Assembly: GCA_934668375.1 (NCBI GenBank)
Contig: CAKUNF010000006.1
Coordinates: forward strand, 1 to 64,000
Direction of reading: 5' to 3'
Source of the DNA: an uncultured Parolsenella sp.
GTDB lineage: Bacteria; Actinomycetota; Coriobacteriia; Coriobacteriales; Atopobiaceae
Length of the DNA stretch: 64,000 nucleotides
Shown here: one piece after another, positions 55,535 to 64,000 of the stretch
Numbering within the stretch: position 1 is the first letter of the stretch
How the letters are laid out: every line of letters starts with the position of its first letter
Program-made: the position numbers and the translations under genes
Notes under the pieces: model-generated
The model's input: the letters and a program-made list of their open reading frames with translations, nothing else
What the model was told of the DNA's origin: nothing
Database searches by the model: none

Positions 55535-56740
55535 CTAGCGCCGGCGCAGCACCAGGACCGTCTCGGCGTGCTTCGTGTGGGGGAACATGTCCACGACCTC
55601 GAGGCTCTCTATGCCGTAGCCGCCGTCGAGGAACAGCTGCAGGTCGCGGCGCTGCGTGGTGGGGTTGCAGCTCACATAGACCACGTGCTCCGGGGCAAGC
55701 CCGAGCACGCCGTTGATGAACGTGGGCGTGGACCCGGCGCGGGGCGGGTCCATGATGACGGCGTCGAAGCCCTCGCGGCCCGCGCGGGCGACGTCTCTCA
55801 TGTAGGCCGTGGCGTCCGCGCAGACAAACTGGCAGCGATCCGCCAGCCCATTGCGGCGGGCGTTGGCGCGGGCGTTCGCCACGGCGCCCTCGACCTGCTC
55901 GACGCCCACGACCTCCAGGCCGTCGACCTGCTTTGCGGCGCACATGCCAATCGTGCCGATGCCGCAGTAGGCATCGAGCACGCGCATGCCGCGCTCCAGG
56001 CCCGCGCCCTCGATGGCGAGCGAGTACAGCACCTCGGTCTGGGCGGGGTTCGTCTGGTAGAAGGACGTGGGGCCAATCTCGAACTCGCAGCCGAGCAGCT
56101 CGTCCACCATGCGTCCGCCACCGTACAGGGCGCGGGTCTCATGGCCGAGAATGGCGTTTGTACGGCGTTGGTTCACGTTCTGGGCGATGGCCGTCACGAA
56201 CGGAGCCCGCGCGCGGATACGCTCGACAAACTGGCGCTCGCGGGCGATTTGCCCGCCGTTGGTGACGACGGTGAGCAACGCCTCGTCCGTGGCGTACCCC
56301 ATGCGCACGACGGCGTGGCGCAGAAGGCCACGGCCGTGGTCCTCGTCATAGGCGGGAATGCGGAGCTCCTCGGCTGCACGCGCTACGGCAAGCAGGGCCT
56401 CGCGCGCGTGCGGTGCCTCAACGACACAGCTCGCGCACGGAACGATTCGGTGTGTTCCTCGAGCGTAGAAGCCCGAGCGGATGCTGCCTCGCTTGCCGGG
56501 CGCAAACGGCGTGGCCGCCTTGTGGCGATACCCGGTGGGCTCCATGCCGTCCGTGTCCATGCCATGGATGGGCACGAGCTCCTCGCGCTGCTGAGCCGTG
56601 GTGCCGGCGGGCAGCACGTCTGCGAAGAGCTGGAGCACGGCGTCGCGCTTGCGCCGAAGCTGGATGGGGTAGGGAACGGCAAGCCACTCGCAGCCGCCGC
56701 ACGACTTTGCGATCGGGCACGTATAGGTCTTGAATCCCAT
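55535..56740 (-). CDS. TrmA/RlmD-family RNA (uracil-5) methyltransferase
   Basis: 401 residues. N-terminal cysteines CPIAKSCGGCEW plus CASC suggest the 4Fe-4S cluster of the RumA group. SAM-binding VLDAYCGIGTIGM, DPPRAGS, the nucleophile region VYVSCNPTTQRRDL and the closing MFPHTKHAETVLVL are typical. The TRAM domain of RlmD is missing at the N-terminus. Target (23S rRNA U747/U1939 or tRNA U54) cannot be told from sequence. Single gene, convergent to purN. Confidence 0.9.
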   Translation of the reverse strand: MGFKTYTCPIAKSCGGCEWLAVPYPIQLRRKRDAVLQLFADVLPAGTTAQQREELVPIHGMDTDGMEPTGYRHKAATPFAPGKRGSIRSGFYARGTHRIVPCASCVVEAPHAREALLAVARAAEELRIPAYDEDHGRGLLRHAVVRMGYATDEALLTVVTNGGQIARERQFVERIRARAPFVTAIAQNVNQRRTNAILGHETRALYGGGRMVDELLGCEFEIGPTSFYQTNPAQTEVLYSLAIEGAGLERGMRVLDAYCGIGTIGMCAAKQVDGLEVVGVEQVEGAVANARANARRNGLADRCQFVCADATAYMRDVARAGREGFDAVIMDPPRAGSTPTFINGVLGLAPEHVVYVSCNPTTQRRDLQLFLDGGYGIESLEVVDMFPHTKHAETVLVLRRR

Positions 56741-56874
56741 GGCTCTCCCAGCTTGTGTGACGTCTCGCCGATGCGGGTTTTGGCGTCTCTCAGAGTGTTA
56801 CTGTTGTTTCATTATTCATGGTGGGGGCGCGGCAGAGGCGCGGGCCCAAACCATCCAAGAGAAAAGGATACGAC

Positions 56875-57852
56875 ATGGCTTACATCCGTAAGGTTGGCGT
56901 CCTCGGCCAGGGTCACGTTGGCGCCCACGTGGCGAACTCGCTTCTCGTTCAGGGACTTGCCGATGAGCTGTACCTGTGCGATATCAACGCCCAGAAGCTC
57001 ACGAGTGAGGTCCAGGACTTCACGGACGCCCTGTCGTTCTATCCGCACAATTGCAAGATCGTGAACTGCGGCGATGAGTACGAGAAGCTTGCCGGCTGCG
57101 ACGTCATCGTGAACGCCGCCGGCGAGGTCGCAGCCGCTGCCAAGGACCGCGACGGCGAGCTGTTCGTGACCTCCGAGATCGCCCGCACGTTCATCGCCCG
57201 CGTGGCTGACGCCGGCTTCAAGGGTGTCTGGGTCTCAATCTCCAACCCCTGCGACGTCATCTGCACCGAGATCTGGCGTCTCTCCGGCTGTGACCCCAAG
57301 CGCATCGTGGGTTCGGGCACCGCGCTGGACTCCGCGCGTCTGCGCAACGCCATCTCCAAGCGCACGGGCCTGGACCAGCACTCCATCAACGCCTACATGC
57401 TCGGCGAGCACGGCGCGTCCCAGTTCGCCGCGATGTCGTGCGTGAGCTTTGGCTGTAAGACGCTTGAGGACCTCGCCGCCGAGCAGCCCGAGCGCTTTGG
57501 CTTTGACCAGCTCGAGTGCGAGGAGGAGGCGCGCCACGGCGGTTACGTGACGTATGCCGGCAAGGGCTGCACCGAGTACGCCGTGGCCCAGGCGGCCGTC
57601 CGTCTCGTCCAGGCCGTTCTCGGCAACGAGCACTACGTGACCTGCTGCTCCACGCTGCTCACCGGCGAGCACGGCGAGGAGGACATCTTCTCGTCCATCC
57701 CGTGCGTCGTGGGCGCTAACGGCATCGAGGAGACCTTCGAGCTGCCGCTCAACGAGCGCGAGCAGGTCGCGTTCCATGCGAGCTGCGAGCACATCCGCGG
57801 CAACATCGCCCAGCTCGGCGAGTGGTGGAACGCCGAGAGCCGCGTGAAGTAG
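56875..57852 (+). CDS. L-lactate/L-2-hydroxyisocaproate dehydrogenase family protein
   Basis: 325 residues from ATG 56875 (AAAAGGA upstream). NAD-binding GVLGQGHVGAHVANSLL, Asp in YLCDIN, ISNPCDVICTEIW, Arg in ALDSARLRNAI and the catalytic His in YMLGEHGASQ. The substrate loop lacks the usual PGETR of lactate dehydrogenase and reads EVAAAAKDRDGELF, closer to branched 2-hydroxyacid dehydrogenases. It reduces a 2-oxoacid with NADH; pyruvate or branched substrates are both possible. Confidence 0.85.
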   Translation: MAYIRKVGVLGQGHVGAHVANSLLVQGLADELYLCDINAQKLTSEVQDFTDALSFYPHNCKIVNCGDEYEKLAGCDVIVNAAGEVAAAAKDRDGELFVTSEIARTFIARVADAGFKGVWVSISNPCDVICTEIWRLSGCDPKRIVGSGTALDSARLRNAISKRTGLDQHSINAYMLGEHGASQFAAMSCVSFGCKTLEDLAAEQPERFGFDQLECEEEARHGGYVTYAGKGCTEYAVAQAAVRLVQAVLGNEHYVTCCSTLLTGEHGEEDIFSSIPCVVGANGIEETFELPLNEREQVAFHASCEHIRGNIAQLGEWWNAESRVK

Positions 57853-57946
57853 CTCCCGTTCCATATATGCGAGCGTTCTGGCTCGGCAGGTATTGTGCCT
57901 GTCGGGCCCTCTTGTGTCGAGACGTGTTGACATCAAGAGTCCACTA

Positions 57947-57977
57947 ATATGCATATAAGCGATATTTTCGCAGGTAA
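57947..57977. promoter_or_regulatory. ATGCATAT surface-gene element, copy 1
   Basis: ATATGCATATAAG, then ATATTTTCGCAGGTAAA. 123 bp upstream of the VWA/pilin gene start. Two further copies precede the next two surface genes at similar distance (95 and 103 bp). Confidence 0.7.
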
Positions 57978-58100
57978 ACTGTAATTTCTCTGAACATCGA
58001 GCGTGGAGCTGTCTATTGAAACGACGGCAAAACGCCCGACAGAAATGTAGCTCGGCAGCTCCGGAGACCCACGCCCGCGCGTGGGAGGAGAGGAGCCTGC

Positions 58101-61034
58101 ATGAGTACGAACAGACCGCGGCGTGGCACATGGGCTCGCCGACTCTTCGGTGGCATCGTCGCCGCCGTGCTTGTCTTGGGAGCGGCGGCGCCATCGGTCG
58201 CCTTTGCCGCTGATGGTCAGGGCATCGCGAGTCACGCGCCCGAGCATCACAAGACGATTCGGGCCAACGGCGACGGCACGTATGACCTCACGCTGTCCGT
58301 CACAGGTGAATCAGAGGAGTCCCAGACCTCGACGCCTGCCGACGTCGTGGTCGTGGTGGACTGCTCCACGAGCATGAACGAGGGCATCGACGGCCGAGGT
58401 AGCAAGAGTCGCATGCAGGCCGCGCATGACGCGGTGAGCTCCCTCGCGAGCGCGCTCCTTACCGATGAGAACGCCGCGCTTCCGGCGGAGCAGCAGGTGC
58501 AGATGTCCGTCGTAACGTTTGGCACGCATGCCGACGTGGCGCAGGGCTTTACGGCCAATGCGAGCGCCGTGAGTAACGCGGTCGCCACGCGAGCTCCCGA
58601 GAACAACGGCACTAACTGGGAGGCGGGTCTCAAGAAGGCGAACGAGCAGTCGTCCGGCCGCGCCAATGCCAAGAAGTACGTCGTGTTCCTGTCTGACGGC
58701 AATCCGACGTTCCGTGATAGCGCCGAGGGTTATAAACGCTCTGATGAAGGCTTTCTTGGCCTTCTTCGGATGGATAGCAAGAATGATGACGGAACCTATG
58801 GACTGGGCGACTCGGATCCCAAGGGCCGCAACTACAATGCCGCCAAGGCCGAGGCCAACCGCCGCGACTCCTCCGTCAGCTTCTACGCCGTCAGCGCCGC
58901 CCGCGACGCCTCTAACATGAGCAAGCTCGCCGCGGACGCAAACGGCGCTTACCTCGACGGCACCACCGCGAGCAACCTCGCGGATGCCTTCGCCAAGATC
59001 GCCCAGACCATCAAGAAGTCCACGCTCTACAAGGACGTCAAGATCGCGGACAAGCTCTCGCAGTGGGTCACCGGCACCGCTGCCGACGGATCCATCGAGA
59101 ACGTCCGCTACGCCAAGGGAGACTCCGCTTGGACCAACGCTCCCGCCGCGAGCGTCAATGGCGACTCTCTCACCTGGGACCTCTCCAGCATCGGCGAGCT
59201 CGAGAAGGGCGTCACCTACTCCGTGACGTTCACCATTCGCCCGAGCGCTACCGCCTACGAGGACGTCGCCGCGAAGGGCACGCAGCAGACGTACGAGACG
59301 AACGACCAAGGTGGCACGTACGTCGAGTACAAGACCGTCGCCCACGAGACGGGCAAGGAGGACGTCGTCTCCGACGCGAAGACGGACCTCTACGAGCTCC
59401 CGACAATCGACCTTGCCGCGCCGAGTCCGACGACGCTCGCGAGCGGCACCATCACCGGCACAAAGACGCTCACTGGTCGCAACCTCTCCGCCGGCGAGTT
59501 CAACTTCACGATTGCCGCGGCGGACGGCTCTGCCGAGAACACGCCGCTTCCTTCTACGACTGAGGTCGCGAATGCGGCGGACGGCTCCTTCTCCTTCGGC
59601 GACATCACGTTCGGCCGCGCCGGGACCTATCTCTATGACATCGCCGAGGACACCTCGAACCCGCCGGCGGGTGTCACTGCCGTGACGATGGGCAGCAAGC
59701 AGGTGAAGGTCGTCGTGAAGAGCGACGGCAGGGGCGGCCTCACGGTCAATGCCGAGCTTCCCGAGGAGGGCCTCGCGTTCGAGAACGCCTACGACGCCGA
59801 GGACGCCACCGTCAGCGTGAACGCCACGAAGGCCATCACGGCTCCCGAGGGCATCGAGGCGCCGGTACTCAACGACGGCGACTTCCAGTTCACTATGACC
59901 GCGAACACCGAGGGCGCGCCCCTGCCCGCCGAGACGACCGTCTCGAACCGGGGTGGCAACGTGACCTTCGGAGCCATGACGTTCACGAAGGACATGCTCG
60001 GCGGCGCCATGGAGAAGACGTTCAGCTACACCATCACGGAGAGCGGTGAGAAGGCCGGCGTCACGAACGACGGTCCCAAGTCCTTCGAGGTCACGGTGAG
60101 GGACGATGGTGCCGGCAAGCTTGTCGCGCAGGTCTCCGGAGACCTCGCGTTCGTCAACTCCTATGCCGTCGCTCCCGTGAGTTACAGCGTTACCCAGGAC
60201 GTCTCCATCAAGAAGGAACTCACCGGACGCGCACTTGCCGAGGGCGAGTTCAGCTTCGAGCTCGTCGAGGGTGAGAGCGTCGTCGCTACCGCCACGAACG
60301 CCGCGGACGGCACCGTGAGCTTACCGTCCATCACCTACACGACGCCCGGCGAGCACAACTACACGGTTCGCGAGGTCAGGGGCAACGCGGGTGGCGTCAC
60401 GTACGATGACAACGAGTACGGCATCACCGTGAGTGTGACGGACAACGGCGCCGGCCAGCTCGTGGCCCAGGCCAAGAGCGATGATGACATCACGTTCGAG
60501 AATGCCTACGTCGCCACTCCTGCCACCATCTCGCTGAGTGCCACGAAGGTGCTTGATGGTCGCGACCTCACGGACGGCGAGTTCTCGTTCGTTCTCGAGA
60601 ACAACGGCCAGGTCATGGACACGGCCACGAACGCCGCCGACGGCACCGTCTCGTTCCGCGAGCTTACGCTCAAGACCGCCGGCACGTATACGTTCGCCGT
60701 CTCCGAGGTTCAGGGCAACGAGGAGGGCGTGACGTACGACACCGCGAAGTACACCATCACGGTGACGGTCTCCGACAACGGCGCTGGCCAGCTCGTGGCG
60801 AGCGTCGAGGGCGACAACCCCACGTTCACGAACACGTACGTGAAGCCCGCCGAGCCGGCGGAGGAGCCCACGCCGCCGGCCTCGCCCGATGACTCCGGCG
60901 CTTCGACTGAGTCCGAGAAGCAGATGCCGCAGACGGGTGACACGAACAACGCGGCCCTACCCGCGGCTGTTGCGATCATCGCTGTCGTCTGCATCGCGGC
61001 GGGCGTCGTTGTGAGCCGCAAGAAGAGGCAGTAG
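58101..61034 (+). CDS. LPXTG-anchored VWA-domain pilin-like surface protein
   Basis: 977 residues. Signal peptide (to about 37, AAPSVAFAAD), a von Willebrand A domain (about 80-315) with MIDAS D87-x-S89-x-S91 (DCSTS) and LSDGNPT, a linking beta domain, then four FctA/Spy0128-like pilin repeats starting near 448, 567, 693 and 806 (e.g. GRNLSAGEFNFTI, GRALAEGEFSFEL, GRDLTDGEFSFVL). Sorting signal MPQTGD (942-947), hydrophobic helix and SRKKRQ tail. The layout suits a tip adhesin or pilus subunit. GGAGAGGAG precedes the ATG. No class C sortase is visible nearby. Confidence 0.92.
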   Translation: MSTNRPRRGTWARRLFGGIVAAVLVLGAAAPSVAFAADGQGIASHAPEHHKTIRANGDGTYDLTLSVTGESEESQTSTPADVVVVVDCSTSMNEGIDGRGSKSRMQAAHDAVSSLASALLTDENAALPAEQQVQMSVVTFGTHADVAQGFTANASAVSNAVATRAPENNGTNWEAGLKKANEQSSGRANAKKYVVFLSDGNPTFRDSAEGYKRSDEGFLGLLRMDSKNDDGTYGLGDSDPKGRNYNAAKAEANRRDSSVSFYAVSAARDASNMSKLAADANGAYLDGTTASNLADAFAKIAQTIKKSTLYKDVKIADKLSQWVTGTAADGSIENVRYAKGDSAWTNAPAASVNGDSLTWDLSSIGELEKGVTYSVTFTIRPSATAYEDVAAKGTQQTYETNDQGGTYVEYKTVAHETGKEDVVSDAKTDLYELPTIDLAAPSPTTLASGTITGTKTLTGRNLSAGEFNFTIAAADGSAENTPLPSTTEVANAADGSFSFGDITFGRAGTYLYDIAEDTSNPPAGVTAVTMGSKQVKVVVKSDGRGGLTVNAELPEEGLAFENAYDAEDATVSVNATKAITAPEGIEAPVLNDGDFQFTMTANTEGAPLPAETTVSNRGGNVTFGAMTFTKDMLGGAMEKTFSYTITESGEKAGVTNDGPKSFEVTVRDDGAGKLVAQVSGDLAFVNSYAVAPVSYSVTQDVSIKKELTGRALAEGEFSFELVEGESVVATATNAADGTVSLPSITYTTPGEHNYTVREVRGNAGGVTYDDNEYGITVSVTDNGAGQLVAQAKSDDDITFENAYVATPATISLSATKVLDGRDLTDGEFSFVLENNGQVMDTATNAADGTVSFRELTLKTAGTYTFAVSEVQGNEEGVTYDTAKYTITVTVSDNGAGQLVASVEGDNPTFTNTYVKPAEPAEEPTPPASPDDSGASTESEKQMPQTGDTNNAALPAAVAIIAVVCIAAGVVVSRKKRQ

Positions 61035-61059
61035 ACAAGCACGGCAGAGCTTTTAGCGA

Positions 61060-61100
61060 GCGTCCCAGGGGGTTGGTCCCTCTGGGACGCTTCTTGTTTT
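61060..61100 (+). terminator. Terminator of the VWA/pilin gene
   Basis: GCGTCCCAG / CTGGGACGC stem, then TTCTTGTTTT. Confidence 0.8.
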
Positions 61101-61114
61101 GGGATGCCCAGGGT

Positions 61115-61141
61115 GCCCAAAAGTGTCAGTCACTTTTGGGC
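61115..61141. repeat. CCCAAAAGTGTCA-family palindrome
   Basis: GCCCAAAAGTG / CACTTTTGGGC, perfect 11-bp stem, 5-nt loop, right behind a separate terminator and just before the next surface-gene element. Confidence 0.75.
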
Positions 61142-61143
61142 TG

Positions 61144-61175
61144 ATATGCATATAAGTCATATTTCCGCAGGTAGA
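61144..61175. promoter_or_regulatory. ATGCATAT surface-gene element, copy 2
   Basis: ATATGCATATAAGTC, then ATATTTCCGCAGGTAGA. 95 bp upstream of the adhesin start at 61271. Confidence 0.75.
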
Positions 61176-61270
61176 AGGCCTATTCACCTAGCTTTAAGCC
61201 TGAAGGCAAAACAAGTTTTGACGCAAGTCGCGAGCCATGCGCTTGCGATTTCCTAGGGAAGGGCTCGCTT

Positions 61271-63286
61271 ATGAAGAAGCACTCTCGCACGAGTCTCGCG
61301 CACATGCACGCAGGGGCAAGGGTTGTCGTGGCGGCTGGTCTCGTCGCTGCGCTCGGCATTCTCGCGCCGAACGTTGCGCTTGCGGATGACGCGCCTTCCG
61401 TGGAGCAGATGGACCCGGCGGCTGCTGCCTCTCAGCTTACCGACGACGCACCCGCGCCCGAGACCGACGCAGACACTCCCAAGGCTGTCGATGAGGTCCA
61501 GGATACCCCCGAGGTTCAGGACGTTGCCGTCCAGACGCCTGTCTCCAACGCTGTGGCCAGCTTCAACGGACAGAACTACGCGACCTTCGACGCCGCTCTC
61601 GATGCTGCCCACAACACTGACGGCGCCACGATCAAGCTGCTTGCCGACGCGCAGACCAAGGGCCTCAACCTGAACCACGACCTCACCATCGAGGGCGACG
61701 GGCACGCCCTCAAGTTCACGGACAAGGGAATCGCGCTGTGGGGTCACGCCCTCACACTCAAGAACGTCCAAGCGTCCATGACGGGCGTGGGCTCGACGCC
61801 GTATACGGCGGAGTGGAACTGGGTGTCAGTCTGTGCAAGCAGGGACGCCTCCCTCACGCTTGACAACGCCTCTCTCATCATGGATGGCACGGGTACCAGT
61901 GACAAAACGCATGCCATCTACTTCTGCTCTAACAACAAGCTCAACCTCCTCAATGGGTCGAACCTCACAATTAGGAACTACAAGCAGGATGCGCTCGAGT
62001 GGGATGGTGGCGACGGTGGCTACAACGTGAACATCACGGGTGGCTCCACCTATACCTCGGAGCACAACCGCTCCGGCTTCGTCGGCACGTTCTACGTCAC
62101 GGTCGATGCCTCCAATGTCAACGTGACGAACTCGCTTGGAAACGGCTCGAACGGCTCGCACTTCGACATTAAGAACCACTCCACGGTCGACTTCTCGGGT
62201 AACGGGTCGCACGGCCTCTCGGCCGGCAATCTGGCTATTACTGACTCGACGGTAACGTGCGAGAACAACGGGCTCACTGGAATCATCTTCACGGGTAAGG
62301 GACAGTTCACGCGTGCCAATGTTCAGGCCACCGGGACGATTGGCAAGAGCTACTGGAATGCCGGCATTCGCCTCATGAAGGCCCACGCCTCCCTTGACGT
62401 TGATGCGGACTCTACGGTGTCCGTGACGGGCAACCAGACTACTGGCCTCTTCCTTGATTCCGGTGCACGAGCTGCGTTTGCCGAGGGCACAAAGCTCACC
62501 GTTACGGGAAACGATGCCTCGCAGGCGAATTATTATGGAATCAAGCTGGAACTTGCGCAGATGGGTGGAGGCGTTGTCGTTCGCAATGGTGCGAGCCTGA
62601 CGCTCCCGAGTTCCGCGATCATCGATAACAACAATGCCGCCCTCGCCGGCGACGACGTGTATGTCGAGGATGGCGGCTCTATCTCGTTCGGCTCGGTGAA
62701 TGCTGCTCGCTCGCTCACCGAGTTTGACGGTTGCGGCCACACCATCGACGCGTGGTATGACGACGCGGCGAAAGCCCGCTGGTCTGCCCACGGCGACACG
62801 AACCACATCGTGCCCGTCTCGGAGGGCAGCTACCAGGGCCCGCTCGCGCTCAAGGCGGCGCATGGCCTCGTTCGCGTCGACTACAAGTACGTTGGCGACG
62901 CCCCTGATGCCGCCAAGCTCCCGGATTCCGATGAGGACCTCGAGCTCGGAGCTCCCTATGACGCCGCGACGCAGGCTGGCGTGGACGGCTGGACGTTCGA
63001 CGGCTGGTACACCGACGAGGCCTGCACGCAGAAGTGGGAGGACGGCACGGCGCTGCCCGGCTCTATGACGCTGTACGGCAAGTGGACCAGGGTGCCGGCC
63101 GAGCCCTCGCAGCCTACGGAGCCGCAGCAGCCGACCACCCCTGCGAGCAAGCCCTCCTCGGCCAAGGGCGACGGAAAGGCCATTCCCCAGACGGGCGATG
63201 CCTCTGCCACTGCCGTTCTCGCCGTCGCTGCCGCTGGCACTGCGGCAATCGCCGGTGGACTGAGCTTCCGCAGGCGTTCCAAGTAG
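61271..63286 (+). CDS. LPXTG-anchored adhesin with parallel beta-helix
   Basis: 671 residues. Signal peptide (VVVAAGLVAALGILAPNVALA), an acidic/Pro stretch, a start-of-helix motif NGQNYATFDAALDAA, then a long Asn/Thr/Ser-rich repetitive region (about 110-480) with the look of a right-handed beta-helix. An InlB/Flg_new-type repeat (VRVDYKYVGD...WTFDGWYTDEAC) follows near 535-615. Sorting signal IPQTG (638-642), hydrophobic helix, FRRRSK tail. Good ribosome site GGGAAGGG. Confidence 0.9.
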   Translation: MKKHSRTSLAHMHAGARVVVAAGLVAALGILAPNVALADDAPSVEQMDPAAAASQLTDDAPAPETDADTPKAVDEVQDTPEVQDVAVQTPVSNAVASFNGQNYATFDAALDAAHNTDGATIKLLADAQTKGLNLNHDLTIEGDGHALKFTDKGIALWGHALTLKNVQASMTGVGSTPYTAEWNWVSVCASRDASLTLDNASLIMDGTGTSDKTHAIYFCSNNKLNLLNGSNLTIRNYKQDALEWDGGDGGYNVNITGGSTYTSEHNRSGFVGTFYVTVDASNVNVTNSLGNGSNGSHFDIKNHSTVDFSGNGSHGLSAGNLAITDSTVTCENNGLTGIIFTGKGQFTRANVQATGTIGKSYWNAGIRLMKAHASLDVDADSTVSVTGNQTTGLFLDSGARAAFAEGTKLTVTGNDASQANYYGIKLELAQMGGGVVVRNGASLTLPSSAIIDNNNAALAGDDVYVEDGGSISFGSVNAARSLTEFDGCGHTIDAWYDDAAKARWSAHGDTNHIVPVSEGSYQGPLALKAAHGLVRVDYKYVGDAPDAAKLPDSDEDLELGAPYDAATQAGVDGWTFDGWYTDEACTQKWEDGTALPGSMTLYGKWTRVPAEPSQPTEPQQPTTPASKPSSAKGDGKAIPQTGDASATAVLAVAAAGTAAIAGGLSFRRRSK

Positions 63287-63300
63287 CATCTCTCGCAACG

Positions 63301-63335
63301 AGGGCTCCCACGAGTAATCGTGGGGGCCCTATTTT
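63301..63335 (+). terminator. Terminator of the adhesin gene
   Basis: AGGGCTCCCACGA / TCGTGGGGGCCCT stem (one G-U), 4-nt loop, then ATTTT. Confidence 0.8.
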
Positions 63336-63348
63336 CATGCGAAACATG

Positions 63349-63373
63349 CCCAAAAGTGTCAGTCACTTTTGGG
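63349..63373. repeat. CCCAAAAGTGTCA-family palindrome
   Basis: CCCAAAAGTG / CACTTTTGGG perfect 10-bp stem with 5-nt loop, again just behind a terminator. Confidence 0.75.
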
Positions 63374-63401
63374 TCATTCGATATGCAATCAACTTTCAAA
63401 T

Positions 63402-63433
63402 ATATGCATATAAGTGATATTTCCGCAGGTAGA
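63402..63433. promoter_or_regulatory. ATGCATAT surface-gene element, copy 3
   Basis: ATATGCATATAAGTG, then ATATTTCCGCAGGTAGA. 103 bp upstream of the last gene. Confidence 0.75.
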
Positions 63434-63536
63434 TAGCTTAACTCCATAGATTTATGACAAAGGGACGGCGTGTCTTGCATGCGCGTGCCTATGCATTTTT
63501 TTGCCTCGTGTCGGCAAATAGAGGGAGAGGCTGTCT

Positions 63537-64000
63537 ATGAAGAGGTTCTCGCGTGTTTGCACGAGAGGGAAAATCGTCGCTGCGGCGGGACTCGTGGCGG
63601 CGCTCGGGGTGCTGGCTCCGAACGTGGCTGTGGCCGATGATGCGGCCGAAACGACCCTGACCGCGCCGGAGACGACTGACCAGGCGGCGACCCCCGCTGC
63701 CGCGTCCGAGCGGTCCGCCGCCGAGACGGACAACGCCACAACCGTCGATGCGCCGGAAACGACCGAAGCGCCCGCAGCGCAGGTTGCTGACGAGGATGTC
63801 ATCACGCAGGATGCGCCGGCGACTCCTTCCCTCCAACCCGGATTGGATAACCAAACCGCCGTCGCAAAGATTGACAACGTCGCGTACGCCTCGCTCGACG
63901 AGGCCATTGCCGCCGCCAAGGCTGGTGACACGATCGACCTGTCCGGCGACGCCCAGATCGCTACGACGAACTTCATCACCAAGGCCGTGATCGTGCGCGG
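63537..64000 (+). CDS. Surface adhesin, 3' end beyond the window
   Basis: First 154 residues only. Starts MKRFSRVCTRGKIV; the signal segment AAGLVAALGVLAPNVAVADD is nearly identical to that of the gene at 61271. A Thr/Glu/Ala-rich stretch follows, then VAKIDNVAYASLDEAIAAA, the usual entry to a beta-helix or pectate-lyase-like domain. It is a paralogue of the upstream adhesin. A C-terminal LPXTG is expected but lies outside. Ribosome site GAGGGAGAGG. Confidence 0.85.
   Translation, partial: MKRFSRVCTRGKIVAAAGLVAALGVLAPNVAVADDAAETTLTAPETTDQAATPAAASERSAAETDNATTVDAPETTEAPAAQVADEDVITQDAPATPSLQPGLDNQTAVAKIDNVAYASLDEAIAAAKAGDTIDLSGDAQIATTNFITKAVIVR

Overview
The window reads as a chromosomal segment around the replication origin of a high-GC Actinobacterium of the class Coriobacteriia, most likely an Olsenella/Atopobiaceae-type anaerobe. 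This is inferred from the rsmG-jag-yidC-yidD-rnpA-rpmH // dnaA-dnaN-recF-dciA-gyrB-gyrA order, the style of the LPXTG and class B sortase proteins, an L-2-hydroxyacid dehydrogenase, and core proteins with diverged motifs. No 16S rRNA gene is present, so the genus is not proven.

Layout. 0-2 kb: tRNA-Lys, an M29 aminopeptidase and tRNA-Gly, all on the minus strand. 2.1-6.05 kb: a tightly coupled plus-strand operon of secreted/membrane proteins ending in a class B sortase. 6.05-8.7 kb: a membrane M28-type peptidase homologue with a very large disordered insertion and an apparently lost catalytic Glu. 9-11 kb: two overlapping WYL regulators. 11.1-16.3 kb: a DnaQ-DinG helicase, D-Ala-D-Ala ligase and divergent rlmN. 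16.3-19.4 kb: a markedly less GC-rich block with a small membrane protein, parB, parA and rsmG, and two perfect parS sites. 19.4-21.5 kb: jag-yidC-yidD-rnpA-rpmH behind a near-consensus promoter. 21.5-25.2 kb: the origin region, with DnaA-box-like inverted pairs, a GHKL ATPase with a Gln/Pro/Tyr-rich linker and a C-terminal winged helix, dnaA, and an AT-rich dnaA-dnaN spacer. 25.2-32.9 kb: dnaN, recF, dciA, gyrB and gyrA.

32.9-39 kb: a bifunctional-nuclease-type protein, tRNA-Ile and tRNA-Ala, a small hypothetical gene, typA, a TRIC-type channel, two tRNA-Ser genes and a DUF4013 membrane protein. 39.3-43 kb: rpsF-ssb-rpsR-rplI, then dnaB preceded by another cluster of DnaA-box-like sequences. 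43-55.4 kb: purine biosynthesis genes (purA, purD, purE, purF, purM, purN) interleaved with a NUDIX hydrolase, an ABC exporter, a membrane protein, a pyridoxal/pyridoxamine kinase and a second class B sortase. 55.4-57.9 kb: two strong intergenic hairpins, a TrmA/RlmD-type methyltransferase and the hydroxyacid dehydrogenase. 58-64 kb: three consecutive LPXTG-type surface protein genes (the last cut by the window end), each preceded by the same ~32-bp ATGCATAT-containing element.

The left arm of core genes runs leftward and the right arm rightward from about 21.5-23 kb, as expected for leading-strand genes around oriC. Several short repeat families sit between genes: a GGTGACAG...GACCCCGTCCCC family (six units at four loci), a CCCAAAAGTGTCA...GGG palindrome family (four copies) and a GAGACAAGGGGAC palindrome. 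The most promising less-described features are the origin-linked GHKL/prion-like/wHTH protein, the co-divergence of the DnaA recognition helix and its candidate boxes (including at dnaB), the sortase B operon, the shared element ahead of the surface genes, and the structured region at 55.4 kb.
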